Assembly: GCA_020636445.1 (NCBI GenBank)
Contig: JACJXV010000002.1
Location: 62,001 to 126,000, forward strand
Origin: Lewinellaceae bacterium
Lineage (GTDB): Bacteria > Bacteroidota > Bacteroidia > Chitinophagales > Saprospiraceae
DNA: 64,000 bases
Direction of reading: 5' to 3'
Part shown: piece by piece, positions 60,352-64,000 of the stretch
How positions within the stretch are numbered: position 1 is the stretch's first letter
Layout of the letters: every line of letters begins with the position of its first letter
Made by a program: the position numbers and the translations under genes
The notes under the pieces: model-generated
What the model was told of the DNA's origin: nothing
The model's input: the letters and a program-made list of their open reading frames with translations, nothing else
The model's database searches: none

Positions 60352-60975
60352 ATGATTATCCCTGAAAGATCCCGCTGGTTTCCGGTGCTGATACTTTTGC
60401 TGGTAGGCGGGTTGCTGGGGCTTAGTGCACCGGAAAATCGCAGTAACTCCCAGATTGAAGTGATACCACAGTCCGCAACACCTCTTGATGGCATGCAAGC
60501 TTTCGACCAGGTAATGCAGGTACTCACGCACAAAAGATGTGTTAACTGCCATCCCGCCGGGGACCGACCGCGGCAGGGAGAAGACAGTCATTACCACAAT
60601 TTTGGTGTTCAGCGGGGTAAAGGGAATCATGGCGTTGCCGCGTTAACGTGTAATACCTGTCATCAGGCAGAGAACAATAATTACGCCGGAGTGCCCGGAG
60701 CTCCCGATTGGAGTTTGGCTCCGCGGAGCATGGCCTGGGAAGGCTTGAGTCGGGTGGAAATTGCCCAATCTATTCTCGATCCGGCCCGGAATGGAGGCCG
60801 GACGCTGGCACAAACCGTTTCCCACCTCACTGAACACGAACTGGTGCTCTGGGCCTGGGATCCCGGTGTGGATGCCAATGGAATTCCCCGGGAAAAGCCA
60901 CCCGTAAGTAAAGTAGACTTTATTAAAGCTGTTCGGGCTTGGGCTGCCGCCGGTGCGCCTATTCCGGCAAAGTAG
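60352..60975 (+). CDS. Secreted diheme c-type cytochrome of the molybdenum hydroxylase operon
   Basis: The 207-aa protein has an N-terminal hydrophobic segment (residues 8-25) and two heme c motifs: CVNCH (63-67) and CNTCH (100-104). Proteins of this type accompany isoquinoline-1-oxidoreductase-like molybdenum hydroxylases in Bacteroidota and should carry electrons from the [2Fe-2S] subunit to the respiratory chain. It lies 21 bases upstream of the [2Fe-2S] gene, in one operon. The hydrophobic segment could be a signal peptide or a membrane anchor. Confidence 0.88.
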   Translation: MIIPERSRWFPVLILLLVGGLLGLSAPENRSNSQIEVIPQSATPLDGMQAFDQVMQVLTHKRCVNCHPAGDRPRQGEDSHYHNFGVQRGKGNHGVAALTCNTCHQAENNNYAGVPGAPDWSLAPRSMAWEGLSRVEIAQSILDPARNGGRTLAQTVSHLTEHELVLWAWDPGVDANGIPREKPPVSKVDFIKAVRAWAAAGAPIPAK

Positions 60976-60996
60976 ATCTCCCTAAAATCAATTGCG

Positions 60997-61464
60997 ATGG
61001 AAGTTTCATTCCTTATCAATGGTGTTTCTCAGCGGGTGGACGTTGACGCTGACACCCCCTTACTGTGGGTCATTCGGGATATCCTGGACCTCAAGGGGAC
61101 TAAATTTGGTTGTGGCAAGGCGGCTTGTGGCGCTTGTACTATCCATATTGATGGCGAAGCGGTACGCGCTTGTGCCTACGCCGTCAAGTTTGCTGAGGGC
61201 AAATCAATTACCACTATCGAAGGACTTTCGGTGGGGGATAAGCTTCACCCTGTGCAGCAGGCCTGGATGGAAGAAGTAGTACCGCAATGTGGTTATTGTC
61301 AGCCGGGCTTCATGATGGCAACGGCTGCCCTGCTGGAAAAAATTCCCCAACCCACCGATCAGGATATTGATGATAACATCGTCAATGTTTGCCGTTGTGC
61401 TACCTATTACCGCATGCGCAAAGCCATTCATCGGGCTGCAGCCATTAAACAGGAAACCCGCTAA
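60997..61464 (+). CDS. [2Fe-2S] small subunit of molybdenum hydroxylase (IorA-like)
   Basis: The 155-aa subunit has the plant-type [2Fe-2S] ligands Cys39, Cys44, Cys47 and Cys59 ([11 protein letters not shown]). The C-terminal helical cluster has Cys98, Cys101, Cys132 and Cys134 ([10 protein letters not shown] and CRCATYYRM). It moves electrons from the Mo site of the large subunit. It lies between the diheme cytochrome and large subunit genes, with a gap of 11 bases to the latter. It has no signal peptide, so it is probably carried out with the Tat-exported large subunit. Confidence 0.93.
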   Translation: MEVSFLINGVSQRVDVDADTPLLWVIRDILDLKGTKFGCGKAACGACTIHIDGEAVRACAYAVKFAEGKSITTIEGLSVGDKLHPVQQAWMEEVVPQCGYCQPGFMMATAALLEKIPQPTDQDIDDNIVNVCRCATYYRMRKAIHRAAAIKQETR

Positions 61465-61475
61465 ACCTCCCGACC

Positions 61476-63644
61476 ATGAGTACTGAAAACAAAAAGAAAG
61501 GGTTTTCCCGCCGGAAATTTCTAACACGCTCAGCGATAGGCCTTGGGGTAATTCTCGGTTCGGGGTATCTCAGCAGAAACTTAATTCGCCGCTATCTGGC
61601 GGGTGCTATAAACGAACTGGAACCTTCGTACCAGGGCAATACCAAATCTCCTTCACTTTGGTTCGAGATAACGGCTGCTAATGAAATCATCCTGCACAGC
61701 CCCAAAGTAGAAATGGGCCAGGGTACCTTTACCGGCCTGGCACAAATTGCAGCGGATGAACTGGAAGTCGATATCAGCCAGATTCAGGTGGTTCATGCGG
61801 CAAGTGCTTCGGGTAACCTGGATGGGTTGAGTACCGGAGGGAGTACTTCCATCTCCGGACTATGGCAGCCGCTGCGAGAATTGGCGGCTACCATGCGTGA
61901 AATGGTTAAGCAGGCTGCGGCCCAACAAATGGGGGTTGATGTTGCCGAATTATCGGTTAACAATGGCGTCATTACCGCTGCCGGAAAATCGCTGACCTAC
62001 GGTGCCGTAGTTAAGGAAGTTTCCGAATGGGTGGTCCCCAAAACACCCCCACTAAAACCCATAAAGGATTATAAGTTTGTTGGAAAACCTGTTCCCCGGG
62101 TTGATTTGCGGGACAAGGTACTTGGAGCGCCTATTTTTGGGATGGACGCTACCATGCCCGACATGTTATTCGGTGCCGTTGTCCGCCCCCCTATGATTGG
62201 GGCTACCTATGCGGGTGCCGATACAGCGGCGGCGGCGAAGATGCCCGGCGTTGTGAAAATTGTGAGCGAGCCGGATTTTGTAGGCGTGGTTGCTACTTCC
62301 CGGATGGCAGCAGAAAATGCCAAGCAGGCTATCCAGGCAAACTGGACCACAGAAAAAAGCTGGCAGACAGCTGATATTGAGGCCATGATCAAGGTAGGTC
62401 AAGGCACTCCCTACGTGATTCAAAAATCAGGGAATGCGCAGCGGTTGTTGGCTGCCGGGGAGGATATCATCACGGCGGAATTTAAAAGCCCAATCGGGGC
62501 TCATGCACAATTGGAGCCTAATGGGGCCGTAGCCTTTGTTGAGGGTGATAAGGCCACCATTATGATTTCCACCCAGGTGGTTAAGCTTACCCGGGGGGAA
62601 GTGGCTAAGCGTTTGGGAATCGCAGAAGAGAACGTCAATATTCAACCTACTTTCCTGGGCGGGGGATTTGGCCGGCGCTTACATACCCCTAATGCCGTCC
62701 AGGCAGCTGTGCTATCTAAAGCGGTCGGGAAGCCGGTGAAGTGTTTTTTCGACCGGCAGGAAGAATTTCAAAATGATACGTTTCGGCCACCTACGCATCA
62801 TGTGCTGAAAGCCAAACTGGATGCCGACGGGATGATTGCTGCCATCGAGCACAACGTATCGAGTGGTGATGTCATGTTCGGTTCGCCAATGTTTCCCGCA
62901 TTAGCGGAACCCCTGCTCGGAGCCGATGTAGGTGCCTGGCGGGGCGGGATGATTCAGTACGGCGCCATTCCTAATTACCAGACTATTTCGTGGCGGGTGA
63001 AGTTACCCTTCGCTACGAGCTGGTGGCGGAGCCTGGGCTTATTGGCCAATACCTTTGCCATCGAAAGCTTTATGGACGAACTGGCACTTAAGGCTGGCAA
63101 AGATCCCGTGGAATACCGGTTGGCCCAAATTCAGGACGATGAAGCGGGGACCCGCCTGAAATCCGTCATTCGGGCTGCTGCGGAGAAGGCAGGTTGGCGC
63201 GATGAGGTTGTTGACGGCCGGGCAATGGGATTTGCCGCTTCGACGGATGCCCAAACGCCCTGTGCACAAGTAGTGGAGGTATCCATAGAAAACGAAGAGA
63301 TAAAAGTGCATAAGGTAACCTGCGCTATTGATCCTGGTCTGGCAGTCAATCCCGATCAGGTCCGGGCGCAATGTGAGGGTGCAATTATTATGGGACTTAG
63401 TGCAACCATGTACGAGCAAATGATTGTCAAAGACAGTGTCCTTTACCCAACTATTTACGGGCCTTATCGCATGGCTCTCATGCGCGATGCACCTCGTGAA
63501 ATAGACGTAGTCATCCTGGAAAATACGGGAGTGCCCGGGGCTGTTGGAGAACCTCCATTGGGCCCTATTGGCGCGGCTATCGCCAATGCTGTTTTCCGGC
63601 TAACCGGACGTCGTCTGCGGGAAATGCCGTTGGCAATAGCTTAA
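61476..63644 (+). CDS. Molybdopterin-binding large subunit of aldehyde oxidase/isoquinoline oxidoreductase type (IorB-like)
   Basis: The 722-aa protein starts with a Tat signal (SRRKFLTRSAIGLG). It has molybdopterin-binding segments (EMGQGTFTGLAQIAADEL, LGGGFGRRLHTP, PIGAHAQLEPNG) and the conserved catalytic Glu692 in GAVGEPPLGPIG. It hydroxylates an aldehyde or N-heterocycle with water as the oxygen source. The substrate cannot be told from sequence. The operon order cytochrome, small subunit and large subunit is typical of periplasmic enzymes of this branch. The stop is followed by the second MITE-like element. Confidence 0.94.
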   Translation: MSTENKKKGFSRRKFLTRSAIGLGVILGSGYLSRNLIRRYLAGAINELEPSYQGNTKSPSLWFEITAANEIILHSPKVEMGQGTFTGLAQIAADELEVDISQIQVVHAASASGNLDGLSTGGSTSISGLWQPLRELAATMREMVKQAAAQQMGVDVAELSVNNGVITAAGKSLTYGAVVKEVSEWVVPKTPPLKPIKDYKFVGKPVPRVDLRDKVLGAPIFGMDATMPDMLFGAVVRPPMIGATYAGADTAAAAKMPGVVKIVSEPDFVGVVATSRMAAENAKQAIQANWTTEKSWQTADIEAMIKVGQGTPYVIQKSGNAQRLLAAGEDIITAEFKSPIGAHAQLEPNGAVAFVEGDKATIMISTQVVKLTRGEVAKRLGIAEENVNIQPTFLGGGFGRRLHTPNAVQAAVLSKAVGKPVKCFFDRQEEFQNDTFRPPTHHVLKAKLDADGMIAAIEHNVSSGDVMFGSPMFPALAEPLLGADVGAWRGGMIQYGAIPNYQTISWRVKLPFATSWWRSLGLLANTFAIESFMDELALKAGKDPVEYRLAQIQDDEAGTRLKSVIRAAAEKAGWRDEVVDGRAMGFAASTDAQTPCAQVVEVSIENEEIKVHKVTCAIDPGLAVNPDQVRAQCEGAIIMGLSATMYEQMIVKDSVLYPTIYGPYRMALMRDAPREIDVVILENTGVPGAVGEPPLGPIGAAIANAVFRLTGRRLREMPLAIA

Positions 63645-63660
63645 TTGATTTAATTTAATC

Positions 63661-63823
63661 TCAAGTAATGATTCACTATTATCTATACCTTATTTCAGGC
63701 CCTTTTGGGCTTCCACGTCGTTAAAAAGCCTCGCCGACGCGCTGCGTCGCCTACGTTTTTTGCCTTGTTTAACCCCAAAATTGCACTGAACAAAGCTTAT
63801 ACATAATAATGAACCATTACTTA
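63661..63823. mobile_element. 163-bp MITE-like element, copy B
   Basis: It is nearly identical to copy A at 54905-55066 over the whole length. Terminal inverted repeats of about 26 bp are imperfect (right-end complement TAAGTAATGG; left end AAGTAATGA). The sequence of this copy reaches into the possible start region of the next gene. Confidence 0.85.
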
Positions 63824-63826
63824 CCT

Positions 63827-64000
63827 ATGCTGAAACTTTTTTTGCGTGGAAATTTCTGTCGCGTGGCAGTCTTTTCGTTGTTGCTGTATGGGGCTGTTGC
63901 CACCTTGCCGGCACAAAATGCTCCGGAATGCATCACTACCCTGGATAAGCCCCAGCAGCCGGGAACAGCGGTTTTATCGAATTCATACACCGCTATCACG
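63827..64000 (+). CDS. Secreted protein, N-terminal fragment (continues past the window)
   Basis: The frame from ATG 63827 is open to the window end (58 codons). It starts with a signal peptide (MLKLFLRGNFCRVAVFSLLL, cleaved near LPAQ) and continues NAPECITTLDKPQQPG. An in-frame ATG at 63809 lies inside the MITE-like element. The start of this gene is therefore adjacent to, or created by, that element. The family cannot be named from this piece. Confidence 0.65.
   Translation, partial: MLKLFLRGNFCRVAVFSLLLYGAVATLPAQNAPECITTLDKPQQPGTAVLSNSYTAIT

Overview
The window is chromosomal DNA from a member of the Bacteroidota, most likely of the Saprospiria (Lewinella/Haliscomenobacter-like). This is inferred from a SusC/SusD pair, three TonB-dependent receptors in all, type IX secretion (T9SS) C-terminal domains, weak Shine-Dalgarno sites, TAnnTTTG-type -7 promoter elements, and large secreted proteins with cohesin- and dockerin-like modules. 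A proton-pumping rhodopsin with its retinal genes suggests a lit aquatic habitat. I see no rRNA, tRNA or CRISPR array.

Layout. 1-1.9 kb: a WD40-caspase gene broken by five homopolymer indels. 2-5.1 kb: zinc alcohol dehydrogenase, mtnA and a class II aldolase, a set that fits 5-methylthioadenosine/5-deoxyadenosine salvage. 5.1-10.1 kb (minus): DUF4331 secreted protein, DUF4331 lipoprotein, TPR protein and TonB receptor. 10.4-11.1 kb: 5-formyl-THF cyclo-ligase. 11.2-15.6 kb (minus): surface polysaccharide genes (Gfo/Idh/MocA oxidoreductase, lipoprotein, glycosyl-1-phosphate transferase), translationally coupled. 15.6-16.8 kb: an IS110-family remnant beside a 226-bp element with terminal inverted repeats. 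16.8-18.5 kb: a large protein with a nucleoside-phosphorylase-like C-terminus. 18.7-21.5 kb: a divergent pair, a dockerin/cohesin-like T9SS protein and a ~470-aa helical protein. 21.5-27.2 kb (minus): iron genes (feoA, feoB, dps, TonB receptor), with DtxR-like boxes ahead of feoAB and the receptor. 27.4-30.4 kb (minus): rhodopsin, blh, lcyB. 30.5-33.9 kb (minus): beta-oxidation alpha subunit and a thiolase homologue lacking its catalytic residues. 34.2-41.1 kb: small membrane proteins, a membrane-anchored papain-like protease, a D-threonine-aldolase-like enzyme, a cysteine-less thioredoxin-like protein, repeats and a candidate structured RNA. 41.1-52.8 kb: a membrane HTH protein divergent from a DASS transporter, SusC, SusD, SGNH hydrolase, lamin-tail lipoprotein and alpha/beta-hydrolase lipoprotein. 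53.1-54.8 kb: NTF2-like lipoprotein and class C beta-lactamase-like hydrolase. 55.1-60.2 kb: a second divergent pair, a multi-cohesin T9SS protein plus small dockerin protein facing a paralogue of the ~470-aa helical protein. 60.4-63.6 kb: diheme cytochrome and a two-subunit molybdenum hydroxylase. The window ends inside a secreted protein gene.

How it fits together. Rhodopsin, Blh and LcyB form a self-contained light-energy module, and the rhodopsin carries the glycine that opens a carotenoid-antenna site. The SusCD locus carries hydrolases of esterase type and a dicarboxylate-type transporter but no glycosidase, so it may handle esterified substrates. The strongest lead for an undescribed system is the twice-repeated divergent pairing of a cytoplasmic ~470-aa helical protein with a secreted protein that shares a 'WPGD' double-dockerin-like module. 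Intergenic DNA is rich in modular repeats, and a 162-bp MITE-like element occurs twice.
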